A stretch of 64,000 nt of DNA from Methylibium rhizosphaerae (GTDB lineage: Bacteria; Pseudomonadota; Gammaproteobacteria; Burkholderiales; Burkholderiaceae_C), in contig NZ_SWAR01000004.1 of the NCBI RefSeq assembly GCF_006386545.1, forward strand, positions 124,001 to 188,000, read 5' to 3'. The notes beneath the pieces were generated by a model. The model was not told where the DNA came from. It saw only the letters and a list, made by a program, of their open reading frames with translations, and did no database searches. Shown in pieces: positions 18,304 through 27,919 of this stretch. The translations under genes were made by a program, and so were the position numbers. Every line of letters begins with the position of its first letter. The first letter of the stretch is position 1.

Positions 18304-18534
18304 TCAATTCCCGCGATCGTCGCCTCGCTTCGTGCCCGCGGTATCGCTACCGGGGCCATTCCCCGCCTGGTTCATGGGAGGCGGCGTGCGATTCGGCGCC
18401 GAGCGCGCCCGGTGCGGCACGGTGTACGACTCGGCATGGCCCATCGCTTCGTCGAGGTTCTCGCGTTCCTCGATGCGGGCCCGGGCTTCGCGAACGGGCT
18501 TGCCCGGTCCGGAGGGTGCGTTCGAATTCGGCAT
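18304..18534 (-). CDS. Small hydrophilic protein downstream of cphA (76 aa)
   Basis: 76 residues, highly charged and without hydrophobic segments, with a helical central part (REARARIEERENLDEAMGHA) and a Pro/Asn/Gly-rich tail. A good ribosome site (AGGAG, 6-base spacing) precedes the ATG at 18534. It follows cphA by 70 bases on the same strand, so it may be co-transcribed. No family is recognised. It is likely disordered outside the helix. Confidence 0.6.
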   Translation of the reverse strand: MPNSNAPSGPGKPVREARARIEERENLDEAMGHAESYTVPHRARSAPNRTPPPMNQAGNGPGSDTAGTKRGDDRGN

Positions 18535-18604
18535 GGCTTGCTCCTGTGGTTGGGCATGGGCCGTTGCCTGGCCCAGCCCTCCCGTTGCGGCAAGCCGCGT
18601 ACCC

Positions 18605-21205
18605 TCAGCCGGCGGTCGCGGCCGACACGCGCTGCTCCAGGTGAGCCAGCGCCTCTTCCACCTGGTCCACCAGCACCAGGCACAGGTCGCCCGGCTGCAG
18701 TCGCTCGAGGGCGGTGTCGATGGCGATGAACTCGCCGCGGATCTCGAGCACTTCGCGGGTGCGCGAGGCACCCTGCAGGCCTTCGCGCAGCAGCGCGATC
18801 ACCTCGCCGTCCTCGCGCCCGCGCTGGCAGGCGTCCTGGTAGAGGATCACGTCGTCGAAGGCACGGCCGAGGATCTGCGTCTGCTCGCGGATGTCTTCGT
18901 CGCGCCGGTCGCCGGCGCCGCTGATGACCACCGAGCGGCGCTTCGCCGGCATGGCCTCCACCGCCTGCACCAGCGCCACCATGGCGTCGGGGTTGTGCCC
19001 GTAGTCGGCGATCACGGTGGCGCCGCGGTAGTCCATCACGTTGAAGCGGCCCGGCACGCTGGCCGCGTCGCTCACGAAGCTCGCCAGCCCGCGGCGCACG
19101 GTGTCCCAGTCGAGCCCCACGCCCCAGGCCGCCGCCACGGCGGCCATGACGTTCTCGACCTGGAAGCCGATGGCGCCGTTGCGGGTGAGCGGGATGTCGC
19201 GCAGCGGCAGGCTCTCGCGCCACGCGCCTTCGGCCGCGACGATGGCATCGCCGTCGACGAACACGGTGCGCTTGCCCTGCGCGCGGTGCGTCACCATGAG
19301 CGGGTGCGAACGGTCGGCGGCGAAGTAGATCACGCTGCCCGGGCATTCGGAGGCCATCGCCGCGACGATCGGGTCGGCCGCGTTGAGCACCGCATAGCCC
19401 TTGGGCGCCACGTTCTGCACGATCACGCGCTTGAGCACCGCGAGGTCCTCGACGGTGGTGATGAAGTTGAGGCCCAGGTGGTCGCCCTTGCCGAGGTTGG
19501 TGACCACCGCGACCTGGCAGCGGTCGAAGCCCAGGCCTTCGCGCAGGATGCCGCCGCGCGCCGTCTCGAACACCGCCGCATCCACGTCCGGATGCATCAG
19601 CACGTTGCGTGCGCTCCTGGGGCCGGAGCAGTCGCCGCTGTCGGTCTGCCGGCCGTTGATGTGCACGCCGTCGGTGTTGGTCATGCCCACGCGCAGGCCG
19701 CTGGTGGCGAACAGGTGCGCGATCAGCCGGGTGGTGGTCGTCTTGCCGTTGGTGCCGGTCACCGCCACCACCGGGATGCGGCCGTTGTCGTGCTCGCGGC
19801 CGTGATGGCCGTGCAGCGGGCCGTACAGGTGGTTGATGACGGCCTCGCCCACGTTGCGTCCCTTGCCGTACGACGGCGAAAGGTGCATGCGCAGGCCCGG
19901 GGCGGCGTTCACCTCGACGATGCCGCCCGACTGTTCTTCCAGCGGGCGCAGCACGGTCTCGCACACCACGTCGACGCCGCAGATGTCGAGCCCGACCATC
20001 TGCGCCGCCGCCACCGCGCGCGCCGCCACTTCCGGGTGCACGTCGTCGGTCACGTCGGTCGCGGTGCCGCCGGTGGACAGGTTGGCGTTGTTGCGCAGCA
20101 CGACGCGGCGGCCTTTCTCGGGCACCGACTCGGGCTTCAGGCCCTGCACGTCGAGGCGCGCGATCGCGATGTCGTCGAAGCGGATCTTGGTGAGCGAGGT
20201 GGCATGCCCGTCGCCGCGCCGCGGGTCGGCGTTCACCTGGTCGACCAGCTGGCGCACCGTGTGCTTGCCGTCACCCACCACCAGGGGCGGGTCGCGGCGC
20301 GCCGCGGCCACCAGCTGGTTGCCCACCACCAGCAGCCGGAAGTCGCTGCCCGGCAGGTATTTCTCGACCATCACCTCGCCGATCTCGGCGGCGGCGCGGT
20401 AGGCGATCTCCAGCTGCTCGCGGGTCACGATGTTCACCGTGACGCCCTTGCCCTGGTTGCCGTCCTGCGGCTTGAGCACCACCGGCAGGCCGATCTCCTG
20501 CGCCACCACCCAGGCGTCCTCGACGTCCTTCACCGGCCGGCCCAGCGGCACCGGCACGCCAGCGGCATGCAGCAGCTTCTTGGTGAGGTCCTTGTCCTGC
20601 GCGATCGATTCGGACACAGCGCTGGTACTGTCCACCTCTGCGGCCCAGATGCGGCGCTGCTTCGAGCCCCAGCCGAACTGCACCAGGCTGCCTTCGGTGA
20701 GCCGGCGCCACGGGATGCCGCGTGCCGCGGCGGCGGTGACGATGGAGCCGGTGCTCGGGCCCAGGCGCACGTCTTCGTCGAGCTCGCGCAAGGCCTTGAG
20801 CGCCGCGGCCACGTCGAAGGCCGGGCCGCCTTGCGCCGCGGCCACCAGGGCCTGCGCATACTCGAAGGCCAGCCGGCCCACCGGTTCCTCGGTGTATTCG
20901 ACGACCACCTGGTAGATGCCGTCTTCGACCGTGGCGGTGGTGCGCGAGAAGGTCACCGGGCAGCCGGCCTGCGCCTGCAGCGACAGCGTCGCCGCTTCCA
21001 GCACATGGGCCAGCGACAGCGGCACGCCGGCCGCGCCGGGTCGCAGTGCGCCGATCGCCGGGAACAGCTCGCGCAGGCGCTTCTCGAACCCTGGCATGTC
21101 GGCCAGGGAGCGCTCGCCCGGCGTGCAGGCGACGATGGCTTCGATGGCCGTGTGACGGCTCCAGAGGTTGGGGCCACGCAGGGCCCTGATGCGTGAAACT
21201 TCCAT
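18605..21205 (-). CDS. cphA: Cyanophycin synthetase
   Basis: 866-residue two-ATP-site enzyme that extends cyanophycin (multi-L-arginyl-poly-L-aspartate) by adding Asp to the backbone and Arg to each side chain, forming storage granules. The N-terminal domain starts MEVSRIRALRGPNLWSRHTA. The ATP-grasp domain has KPQDGNQGKGVTV (residues 245-257) and EVNAAPGLRMHL (431-442). The C-terminal Mur-ligase-like domain has an intact P-loop GTNGKTT (484-490). Full length for the family. Its ATG shares one base with the stop of the upstream cphA' gene (TGATG), so the two are coupled. In the N-domain, the HVLE segment lacks the longer His/Glu pattern present in the partner. Confidence 0.95.
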   Translation of the reverse strand: MEVSRIRALRGPNLWSRHTAIEAIVACTPGERSLADMPGFEKRLRELFPAIGALRPGAAGVPLSLAHVLEAATLSLQAQAGCPVTFSRTTATVEDGIYQVVVEYTEEPVGRLAFEYAQALVAAAQGGPAFDVAAALKALRELDEDVRLGPSTGSIVTAAAARGIPWRRLTEGSLVQFGWGSKQRRIWAAEVDSTSAVSESIAQDKDLTKKLLHAAGVPVPLGRPVKDVEDAWVVAQEIGLPVVLKPQDGNQGKGVTVNIVTREQLEIAYRAAAEIGEVMVEKYLPGSDFRLLVVGNQLVAAARRDPPLVVGDGKHTVRQLVDQVNADPRRGDGHATSLTKIRFDDIAIARLDVQGLKPESVPEKGRRVVLRNNANLSTGGTATDVTDDVHPEVAARAVAAAQMVGLDICGVDVVCETVLRPLEEQSGGIVEVNAAPGLRMHLSPSYGKGRNVGEAVINHLYGPLHGHHGREHDNGRIPVVAVTGTNGKTTTTRLIAHLFATSGLRVGMTNTDGVHINGRQTDSGDCSGPRSARNVLMHPDVDAAVFETARGGILREGLGFDRCQVAVVTNLGKGDHLGLNFITTVEDLAVLKRVIVQNVAPKGYAVLNAADPIVAAMASECPGSVIYFAADRSHPLMVTHRAQGKRTVFVDGDAIVAAEGAWRESLPLRDIPLTRNGAIGFQVENVMAAVAAAWGVGLDWDTVRRGLASFVSDAASVPGRFNVMDYRGATVIADYGHNPDAMVALVQAVEAMPAKRRSVVISGAGDRRDEDIREQTQILGRAFDDVILYQDACQRGREDGEVIALLREGLQGASRTREVLEIRGEFIAIDTALERLQPGDLCLVLVDQVEEALAHLEQRVSAATAG

Positions 21206-23370
21206 CAGGCTTCCGGGGAATAGGTCTCGATGCCGGCGGCGATCAGTTCAGGGGAAATGCCGAAGGCCCAGGCGGCCGCCACGGCCGCGACCAGCGCATG
21301 GGCGCCCAGGCGGGCATGGCTGCAGGCGGCCGACACCGAAGGGCCGATCGTCTTGGTGAGGCCGGTGGCGAACACGATGCGGTCGTTGCGCACCAGCACC
21401 GCGCGGCCGCCCTTCTCGCGGTGCTCGGCAATGGCGGCGGCCGCGGCGGCGTTGTCTTCGGCCGCGTAGAAGACCACCTCGCCGTCGCACAGCTCGGCCA
21501 GCTCGGCCACGCGGGCATCGGCGGCGTTCAGCACGCCGGCGCCGTCACCCAGCACCACGTCGATCTGGGTGCGCAGCACCTTGGTCATCTGTTCGGGCTC
21601 GCGCAGGTCGTAGTGCGCCAGCGCTTCCACGCCGTCCATGTCGGTCACCATGCCGACCTGGCAGCGGTCGTAGGCCAGCCCGTCGCGCAGGATCAGCTCG
21701 GGCGTGTTCTCGAACACGGCGGCGGTGACCTCGCGGTTCATCAGCACACGCTGGCCGGCCTCCCACCTGACGCAGTCACCGCGTTCGACGCGGCGGCTGC
21801 CCAGCCACAGGCCTTCGCGGCAGGCCAGGCCGACATGCCGGCCCGACAGGTGGATCAGCCAGGCGACCAGCCGGGCGATGGTGGCGGTGTCGCGCGAGCC
21901 GGCAACGCCCACGATGGGGATGCGGCCGGTTTCGTGCTCGGCGAACAGGTGGTCGACGATAGAGCGGCCCACCGGGCGGGGCGTGCCTTCGGCCGGCTTC
22001 AGGTGCATGAGCAGGCCCGGCCCGGCGTTCACCTCGACGAGGGCGCCGCCCTGCGCGGCCAGCGGCTTCGAGATGTCTTCGCACACCAGGTCGACGCCGG
22101 CGATGTCCAGGCCCACCACGCGGGCGGCCAGCGACACGACGTGGTCGACCTCGGGGTGCACGTGGTCGGTGCAGTCGATGGCGACATTGCCGTTGCGCTG
22201 GATCAGCACCTTGCGGCCGGCCCCCGGCACCGAGGCCGGCATGAGCCCCTGCCGCTGCAGGTCCGACAGGATGGCGCCGTCCTCGGCCGCCTTCAGCCGC
22301 GCCAGCGGGAAGTCCTCGTTATCGCCGCGGCGCGGGTCGGAATTGATCTGGGCGTCGATCAGCTCGTTCACCGTGAGCCGCCCGTCGCCGGTGACCCAGG
22401 CGGTCTCGCCGCGGGCCGCGGCCACCACCTTGCCGCCCACTACCAGAAGGCGGTGCTCCTCGCCGCGGATGTACTGCTCGACGATGACCTCGCTGCCATG
22501 CTGCTCGGCCAGCGTGTAGGCGGCTTCCACGTCGGCCTGGGTGCGCAGGTCAAGCACCACGCCGCGGCCGTGGTTGCCGTCGGAAGGCTTCACCACCACC
22601 GGCAGGCCGATGTCCTGGGCGGCCTCCCAGGCCTCGGCCGGGCTCTTGACCAGCTGGCCCTCGGGCACCGGCACGCCGCACGACTTCAGCAGCGTCTTGG
22701 TGAGGTCCTTGTCGCAGGCGATGTTCTCGGCAATGGCACTGGTGCGGTCGGTCTCGGCCGTCCAGATGCGGCGCTGCCTGGCGCCGTGGCCCAACTGCAC
22801 CAGGTTGCCGTCGTTCAGGCGGATGTGCGGGATGCGCCGGTCGGTCGCGGCGGCCACGATGGCGGCCGTGCTGGGGCCGAAGTAGGAGTCGTCCACCTGC
22901 TCGCGGATCTTCTCGACCGCCGCCGGCACGTCGAACGGCTCGTCGTTGATCGCCGCCATGAGCAGCCGGTGGCCGTGTTCGAGCGCGGTGCGGGCGACCT
23001 GCTCGTCGCGGGCGCGGAACACCATGCGGTACAGGCCGTGCTGCGAGGTGCTGCGCGTCTGGCCGAAGCCGGTGGGCATGCCGGCCAGGTTGAGCAGCTC
23101 GATCACCACATGCTCCAGCACGTGGCCGCACCAGGTGCCTTCGGTCAGCCGCTGCAGGAAGCCGCCGCGCTCGCCGACGCCGCAATGGTGTTCCGTCAGG
23201 GCCGGCAGCATGGCCACCAGGCGGTCGTTGCAGCCGGGCAGCTTGTTCGACGGGAAGTCCTCGAGCTTGCCGAGGTCCAGCCAGGTTTCGAGGACCGACC
23301 GGTAGGTCCAGATGTTGGGGCCGCGCAGGTAGTTCACGCGCAGCAGCTTGATGTCTTCGAACTTGCTCAT
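21205..23370 (-). CDS. cphA': Cyanophycin synthetase-like protein CphA' (degenerate Mur-ligase site)
   Basis: 721 residues from the ATG at 23370; the open frame goes further upstream but without homology. The N-domain has EGTWCGHVLEHVVIEL (77-92), a stronger His/Glu pattern than in the partner. The ATP-grasp site is intact (KPSDGNHGRG, 261-270; EVNAGPGLLMHL, 447-458). In the Mur-ligase region the P-loop reads GSRDTAT (491-497) where the partner has GTNGKTT, so the phosphate-binding lysine is gone and that half is probably inactive. The C-terminus is also about 145 residues shorter. Tandem cphA/cphA' pairs are known in betaproteobacteria such as Cupriavidus necator. It may supply primers, or carry out one of the two ligations; this is inference. 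Confidence 0.9.
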   Translation of the reverse strand: MSKFEDIKLLRVNYLRGPNIWTYRSVLETWLDLGKLEDFPSNKLPGCNDRLVAMLPALTEHHCGVGERGGFLQRLTEGTWCGHVLEHVVIELLNLAGMPTGFGQTRSTSQHGLYRMVFRARDEQVARTALEHGHRLLMAAINDEPFDVPAAVEKIREQVDDSYFGPSTAAIVAAATDRRIPHIRLNDGNLVQLGHGARQRRIWTAETDRTSAIAENIACDKDLTKTLLKSCGVPVPEGQLVKSPAEAWEAAQDIGLPVVVKPSDGNHGRGVVLDLRTQADVEAAYTLAEQHGSEVIVEQYIRGEEHRLLVVGGKVVAAARGETAWVTGDGRLTVNELIDAQINSDPRRGDNEDFPLARLKAAEDGAILSDLQRQGLMPASVPGAGRKVLIQRNGNVAIDCTDHVHPEVDHVVSLAARVVGLDIAGVDLVCEDISKPLAAQGGALVEVNAGPGLLMHLKPAEGTPRPVGRSIVDHLFAEHETGRIPIVGVAGSRDTATIARLVAWLIHLSGRHVGLACREGLWLGSRRVERGDCVRWEAGQRVLMNREVTAAVFENTPELILRDGLAYDRCQVGMVTDMDGVEALAHYDLREPEQMTKVLRTQIDVVLGDGAGVLNAADARVAELAELCDGEVVFYAAEDNAAAAAAIAEHREKGGRAVLVRNDRIVFATGLTKTIGPSVSAACSHARLGAHALVAAVAAAWAFGISPELIAAGIETYSPEA

Positions 23371-23510
23371 CGTCTGGACTTCTGGGGGAATGCCCGCAAT
23401 GCTGCGGCAGGCCGAGATTGTGCGCCCTGTCGGGGGTCGCGCCGGGGTGGCGCATGGGTGAAAATCCGCGCCCCGGCGAGCCTGAAGTCTGCCCGCTGCA
23501 AACCCACACA

Positions 23511-25817
23511 ATGCAACAACTTCTTCCAGCCCCTGCCCCCGGTGCAGGCGGCGCCGAGTGGCCCCTCGGCCCCGACGAAAACGTCCTCGCCAGCCTGGAG
23601 GTTGACCTCGACGCGGCGCTGCGCTTCGCCCGCGGTGAACTCCTGCTCACCCAGCGGCGCCTGCTCTCCCGCGAGGCGGGCAGCGGCCAGCGGCGCGAAT
23701 GGGCCCTGGCGGCGGGCCATTCGCTGCGCCACTTCGACCATGCCGGCGTCGGCACGCTGGAGCTGCACGATGAACACCGCCGCCTGGCCGTGTGGCACTA
23801 CACGCTGGGCGCCAACGTGCAGGCGCTGCGGCTGCTCAAGCTGTTCGAGCAACAGATCGATTCATTGAAGACCGGCCTGTCGCCAATCGGCGACGAGGTC
23901 GCGCTGTGCCCGACCTGCAAGGCGCCGCTGCCGTCCGACAGCGACGAATGCCCCGCCTGCGCGCGCGAACTGCAGGCGCCGCCCTCGACCTGGGTGCTGC
24001 TGCGGCTGTGGCGTTTCGCCCGCCCCTACCGCCACCAGCTGCTGCTGGGCTTCCTGCTCACGCTGGCCTCCACCGCGGCGACGCTGGTGCCGCCCTATCT
24101 CACCATCCCGCTGATGGACAACGTGCTGATCCCGTTCCAGAACGGGCAGCAGATCGAGACCCGCTACGTGCTCGTGCTGCTCAGCGGCCTGCTGGGTGCG
24201 GCGCTGTTCGCCTGGGGCTTGAGCTGGTGGCGCACCTGGCTGCTGGCGCTGGTGTCCGAACGCATCGCGGCCGACCTGCGCACCGCCTCGTTCGAGCACC
24301 TGCTGCAGCTGTCGCTCGACTACTTCGGCAGCAAGCGCACCGGCGACCTGATCTCGCGGGTCGGCTCGGAAACCGACCGCATCTCGGTGTTCCTGTCGCT
24401 GCATGCGCTCGACTTCGCCACCGACGTGCTGATGATCGGCATGACCTCGGTGATCCTGTTCTCGATCAACCCGTGGCTGGCGCTGGTGACGCTGCTGCCG
24501 CTGCCCTTCATCGCCTGGATGATCCACGTGGTGCGCGACAAGCTGCGCACCGGCTTCGAGAAGATCGACCGGGTGTGGGGCGACGTGACCAGCGTGCTGG
24601 CCGACACCATCCCCGGCGTGCGGGTGGTCAAGGCGTTCGCGCAGGAGCGCCGCGAAGCGCAACGCTTCCGCGAAGCCAACAGGCACAACCTCGAGGTGAA
24701 CGACCGGCTCAACAAGACCTGGAGCCTGTTCTCGCCCACCGTGTCGCTGCTCACCGACGTGGGTCTGCTGGTGGTGTGGGCCTTCGGCATCTGGCAGGTG
24801 AGCCAGAGCCACATCACGGTGGGCGTGCTGTCGGCCTTCATCGCCTACATCGGCCGCTTCTACGGCCGGCTCGACTCGATGAGCCGCATCGTCTCGGTGA
24901 CGCAGAAGGCCGCGGCCGGCGCCAAGCGCATCTTCGACATCCTCGACCATGTGTCCAACGTGCCGGAGCCGGCGCAGCCGGTGCCCATCCGGGCGCTGCA
25001 AGGCGGCATCGAGATGCGCAACATCGGCTTCCGCTACGGCCCCCGCTCGGTGATCCGCGGCCTCGACCTCACCATCGAGCCGGGCGAGATGATCGGCCTG
25101 GTGGGCCACAGCGGCTCGGGCAAGAGCACGCTGGTCAACCTGATCTGCCGCTTCTACGACGTGACCGACGGCGCCATCCTGGTCGACGGCACCGACATCC
25201 GCCGCTTCGGCGTGTCCGACTTCCGCCGCCACATCGGCCTCGTGCTGCAGGAGCCCTTCCTGTTCTTCGGCACCATCGCCGAGAACATCGCCTACGGCAA
25301 GCCGGACGCCACGCGCGAGGAGATCGTGGCCGCGGCACGGGCCGCGCATGCGCACGAGTTCATCCTGCGGCTGCCGCAGGGCTACGACTCGCTGGTGGGC
25401 GAACGCGGCCAGGGGCTGTCGGGCGGCGAGCGCCAGCGCATCTCGATCGCCCGCGCGCTGCTGATCGACCCGCGCATCCTGATCCTCGACGAGGCGACGT
25501 CCAGCGTGGACACCGAAACCGAGAAGGAAATCCAGAAGGCGCTCGACAACCTCGTGCAGGGCCGCACCACCATCGCCATCGCGCACCGCCTGTCCACCCT
25601 GCGCAAGGCCGACCGCCTGGTGGTGATGGACCGCGGCCAGGTGGTCGAGGTCGGCCCGCACGACGAACTCATGGCCCGGCAGGGCGCCTACTGGCGCCTC
25701 TATGAAGCGCAGGCGCGGCGCGTGGACGCCGAAGAAGACGAAGACCTCGACACCCCCACGCAGGTGCAGGTGGCGCAGATCGCCAGCCAGGTGCCGGCGG
25801 TGCGGAGCAGTTCATGA
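23511..25817 (+). CDS. ABC transporter (permease-ATPase fusion) of the cyanophycin locus
   Basis: 768 residues. An unusual cytoplasmic N-terminal region (1-160) ends in a four-cysteine zinc-ribbon (C133, C136, C147, C150). Next comes a six-helix ABC exporter domain (about 170-480) and then an ATPase domain with Walker [10 protein letters not shown], signature [15 protein letters not shown] and Walker [17 protein letters not shown]. This architecture is the one annotated in databases as cyanophycin-metabolism-associated ABC transporter. Divergent from cphA' across 140 bases and coupled to the DUF1854 gene. The transported substrate is unknown. Confidence 0.88.
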   Translation: MQQLLPAPAPGAGGAEWPLGPDENVLASLEVDLDAALRFARGELLLTQRRLLSREAGSGQRREWALAAGHSLRHFDHAGVGTLELHDEHRRLAVWHYTLGANVQALRLLKLFEQQIDSLKTGLSPIGDEVALCPTCKAPLPSDSDECPACARELQAPPSTWVLLRLWRFARPYRHQLLLGFLLTLASTAATLVPPYLTIPLMDNVLIPFQNGQQIETRYVLVLLSGLLGAALFAWGLSWWRTWLLALVSERIAADLRTASFEHLLQLSLDYFGSKRTGDLISRVGSETDRISVFLSLHALDFATDVLMIGMTSVILFSINPWLALVTLLPLPFIAWMIHVVRDKLRTGFEKIDRVWGDVTSVLADTIPGVRVVKAFAQERREAQRFREANRHNLEVNDRLNKTWSLFSPTVSLLTDVGLLVVWAFGIWQVSQSHITVGVLSAFIAYIGRFYGRLDSMSRIVSVTQKAAAGAKRIFDILDHVSNVPEPAQPVPIRALQGGIEMRNIGFRYGPRSVIRGLDLTIEPGEMIGLVGHSGSGKSTLVNLICRFYDVTDGAILVDGTDIRRFGVSDFRRHIGLVLQEPFLFFGTIAENIAYGKPDATREEIVAAARAAHAHEFILRLPQGYDSLVGERGQGLSGGERQRISIARALLIDPRILILDEATSSVDTETEKEIQKALDNLVQGRTTIAIAHRLSTLRKADRLVVMDRGQVVEVGPHDELMARQGAYWRLYEAQARRVDAEEDEDLDTPTQVQVAQIASQVPAVRSSS

Positions 25818-26287
25818 ACCAGGCCCCTTCCTTCTCGCTGGAGCGCAACGCCTTCGGCCGCCTCGTGCTCACCCTGCCCGGCGGCGAGCCGCAGGCCGGC
25901 GTGGTGCCGGTGCGCGCCTTCCCGATCGCAGCGCCCGACGAAGGGCTGTCGCTGGTGGGCGCCGACGGCCACGAGCTTCTGTGGATCGACCGCATCGACA
26001 TGCTGCCGGCGGCGACCCGCGCACTCATCGAGGAAGAACTCGCCACCCGCGAGTTCGTGCCGGTGGTCAGGCGCATCAGGAGCGTGTCCACCTTCGCGAC
26101 GCCCAGCACCTGGGTGGTGGAAACCGACCGCGGCGACACGCAGTTCGTGCTCAAGGGCGAAGAAGACATCCGCCGGCTCGAAGCCGGGCGGCTGCTGATC
26201 GCCAGCAGCCACGGCATCCAGTTCCTGGTGCCGGACCGCTTTGCCCTCGACCGCCATTCGAAGCGGCTGCTCGAACGCTTTCTCTGA
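25814..26287 (+). CDS. DUF1854 protein, cyanophycin-associated
   Basis: 157 residues, soluble, mixed alpha/beta. Family features include a DGHELLWIDRIDMLP segment (about 56-71) and VETDRGDTQFVLKGEEDIR (about 102-120). Starts inside the last codons of the ABC transporter gene (ATGA, 4-base overlap), the arrangement seen elsewhere for this pair. Function is unknown; constant pairing suggests a soluble partner or regulator of the transporter. Confidence 0.85.
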   Translation: MNQAPSFSLERNAFGRLVLTLPGGEPQAGVVPVRAFPIAAPDEGLSLVGADGHELLWIDRIDMLPAATRALIEEELATREFVPVVRRIRSVSTFATPSTWVVETDRGDTQFVLKGEEDIRRLEAGRLLIASSHGIQFLVPDRFALDRHSKRLLERFL

Positions 26288-26301
26288 AGCCCGCCGGGTC
26301 C

Positions 26302-27198
26302 TCAGTGCCGCAGGCCCGAGGACCCGTGGGTGCGACCGCTTTCGCCCGGCCGGTACAGGGTGCCCTCGGGGTGCCGCGGCGGCTCGTCGCGCTGCTGGCG
26401 GCCGGCCTGGCGGGCCGCCATCTTGTCGCCCAGTGACGGCGCCACCTTGGCCATCGCGGTGTTGAGGGTGGCCATCGCGCCCACCTTCACATCGCGCCCG
26501 CCTTCCGTCGCCGCCTTCAGGATCGCCTCGGCGACGTCCTGCGGGTCGATCTGCGGCGTGGGCAGCTTGGGCTCGCTGCTCATGTAATTGCGCGCATGTT
26601 CGGGGTATGGCGTGTCCACCGCGGTCGGCTGGATCAGCGTGATGGACACCGGCGCCTCGTCGAGCTCCTCGACCTCGACCCTCAGTGCATCGGTGAAGCC
26701 CTTCACCGCATGCTTCGAGGCGGTGTACATGCCCTGCAGCGGGATGATCGCCTCGGACACCTCGCTGCCCACGTTGATGAGCGCGCCGCCGTTGGGCCGC
26801 AGGTGGCGCAGCGCGACCAGCGAGCCGTACACCGTGCCCCAGAAGTTGGTCTCGAACAGCCGCCGGCTGTCGCCGTCGCTCACTTCCTCGAGCCGCCCGT
26901 AGATGGCCACGCCGGCGTCGTTGACCCAGGTGTCGATGCGGCCGAAGCGCAGGATCGCCGCCTCGGCGGCCAGTTCCAGCGCTTCGCGGCTCGCCACGTC
27001 GCCCGGCACCGCGATCGCTTCCGCCCCTTGCGCCTGCAGGCGCGCGGCGATCTCCTGCAGCGTCCGCTCGCTGCGTGCCACCAGCACCAGCTTGGCGCCG
27101 CGCTGGGCGGCGAGTTCCGCCGTGGCCAGGCCAATGCCGCTGGAGGCACCGGTGATGACGATGACCTGCTTGTCGATGGGCTTGAAATGGAAAGACAT
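26302..27198 (-). CDS. Short-chain dehydrogenase/reductase with basic C-terminal tail
   Basis: 298 residues. TGASSGIG at 17-24, the NDAG motif near 93-96 (in place of the usual NNAG), S145, Y158 and K162 (MYTASKHAVKG). The last ~35 residues (about 262-298) are rich in Arg, Gly and Pro, exceed the SDR core and look disordered. It is convergent with the DUF1854 gene, with only 14 bases between the stop codons. Substrate unknown; similar proteins are often found in stress or membrane-lipid contexts, which is only a guess here. Confidence 0.83.
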   Translation of the reverse strand: MSFHFKPIDKQVIVITGASSGIGLATAELAAQRGAKLVLVARSERTLQEIAARLQAQGAEAIAVPGDVASREALELAAEAAILRFGRIDTWVNDAGVAIYGRLEEVSDGDSRRLFETNFWGTVYGSLVALRHLRPNGGALINVGSEVSEAIIPLQGMYTASKHAVKGFTDALRVEVEELDEAPVSITLIQPTAVDTPYPEHARNYMSSEPKLPTPQIDPQDVAEAILKAATEGGRDVKVGAMATLNTAMAKVAPSLGDKMAARQAGRQQRDEPPRHPEGTLYRPGESGRTHGSSGLRH

Positions 27199-27271
27199 GC
27201 GTGCTCCTTCGTGAACGTAGGTTGGGTGTCACGAAGGGCGGCAATCGGCGTGCACGCCGTCCGGGCGTGGG

Positions 27272-27493
27272 TCAGCCCTTTGGCGCGGCGGCACCCGATG
27301 GTTCGATGCCCGGCGGATCATCCGGCGCGTCGAGCCCGGCACCGGGGTCTTCTTCGCCCGCCACCGACTCGGCGGAGATGTCCACCGGCTCCGGGTTGTG
27401 CGAGCCGGTGGTGTCCACCGGCAGTACGGGTTGCGTGGGTTGTGCGGGTGGCGCGGGGCGCGTCTGGGGAGGTTGCTGCTGCGCGGGGGCCAT
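27272..27493 (-). CDS. Small proline-rich acidic protein (73 aa)
   Basis: 73 residues, Pro/Gln-rich at the N-terminus (residues 2-25) and acidic later (EEDPGAGLDAPDDPPG). It is predicted to be disordered. AGGAAG precedes the ATG at 27493. No family is recognised and no function is suggested by the neighbours. Confidence 0.5.
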   Translation of the reverse strand: MAPAQQQPPQTRPAPPAQPTQPVLPVDTTGSHNPEPVDISAESVAGEEDPGAGLDAPDDPPGIEPSGAAAPKG

Positions 27494-27675
27494 GGCGCTT
27501 CCTTGGCTGCTGCGGGGTTTGCATGGTGGTGCAAACCACATACCCGGCATCCCGGCGTGGACGCTCGTGAAGCGAGCAGCGCTTGTGCGCCTCCTCCTAC
27601 CGCCTTCGGGTCGCGTGGCCGATAGGCCCGAGCCGCAGGGCCTGCTGCAATGGTCCGGACTCGAAGGAGCAAACC

Positions 27676-27915
27676 ATGGCAAGCAACACACAACCCAAGG
27701 AAGACCAGGCCCGGCAACTGGGCGACACGGCCGCTGAGTCCGCCGGCGTGCACCCGGTGGGCACGGCGATCGGCGCCATGCTGGGCGCCATCGTCGGGGC
27801 GCTGTGCGGCATTGCGGCGGGGCCGGTCGGCAGCCTGTTCGGCGCCGTGGCCGGTGCCGTGGCCGGCGGTGTGCTGGCCTCGTTCAGGGGCACACCGCCG
27901 GCCGGGCGGCGATAA
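27676..27915 (+). CDS. Small glycine-zipper protein (79 aa)
   Basis: 79 residues. A hydrophilic N-terminal half (1-30) is followed by one or two glycine-zipper helices (GTAIGAMLGAIVGALCGIAA, then GSLFGAVAGAVAGGVLA), which would pack in a membrane. AAGGAG lies 6 bases before the ATG at 27676. Such proteins are common in envelope stress or desiccation contexts, but this one has no assigned role. It ends only 4 bases before the stop codon of the convergent lyase gene. Confidence 0.65.
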   Translation: MASNTQPKEDQARQLGDTAAESAGVHPVGTAIGAMLGAIVGALCGIAAGPVGSLFGAVAGAVAGGVLASFRGTPPAGRR

Positions 27916-27919
27916 GGCC

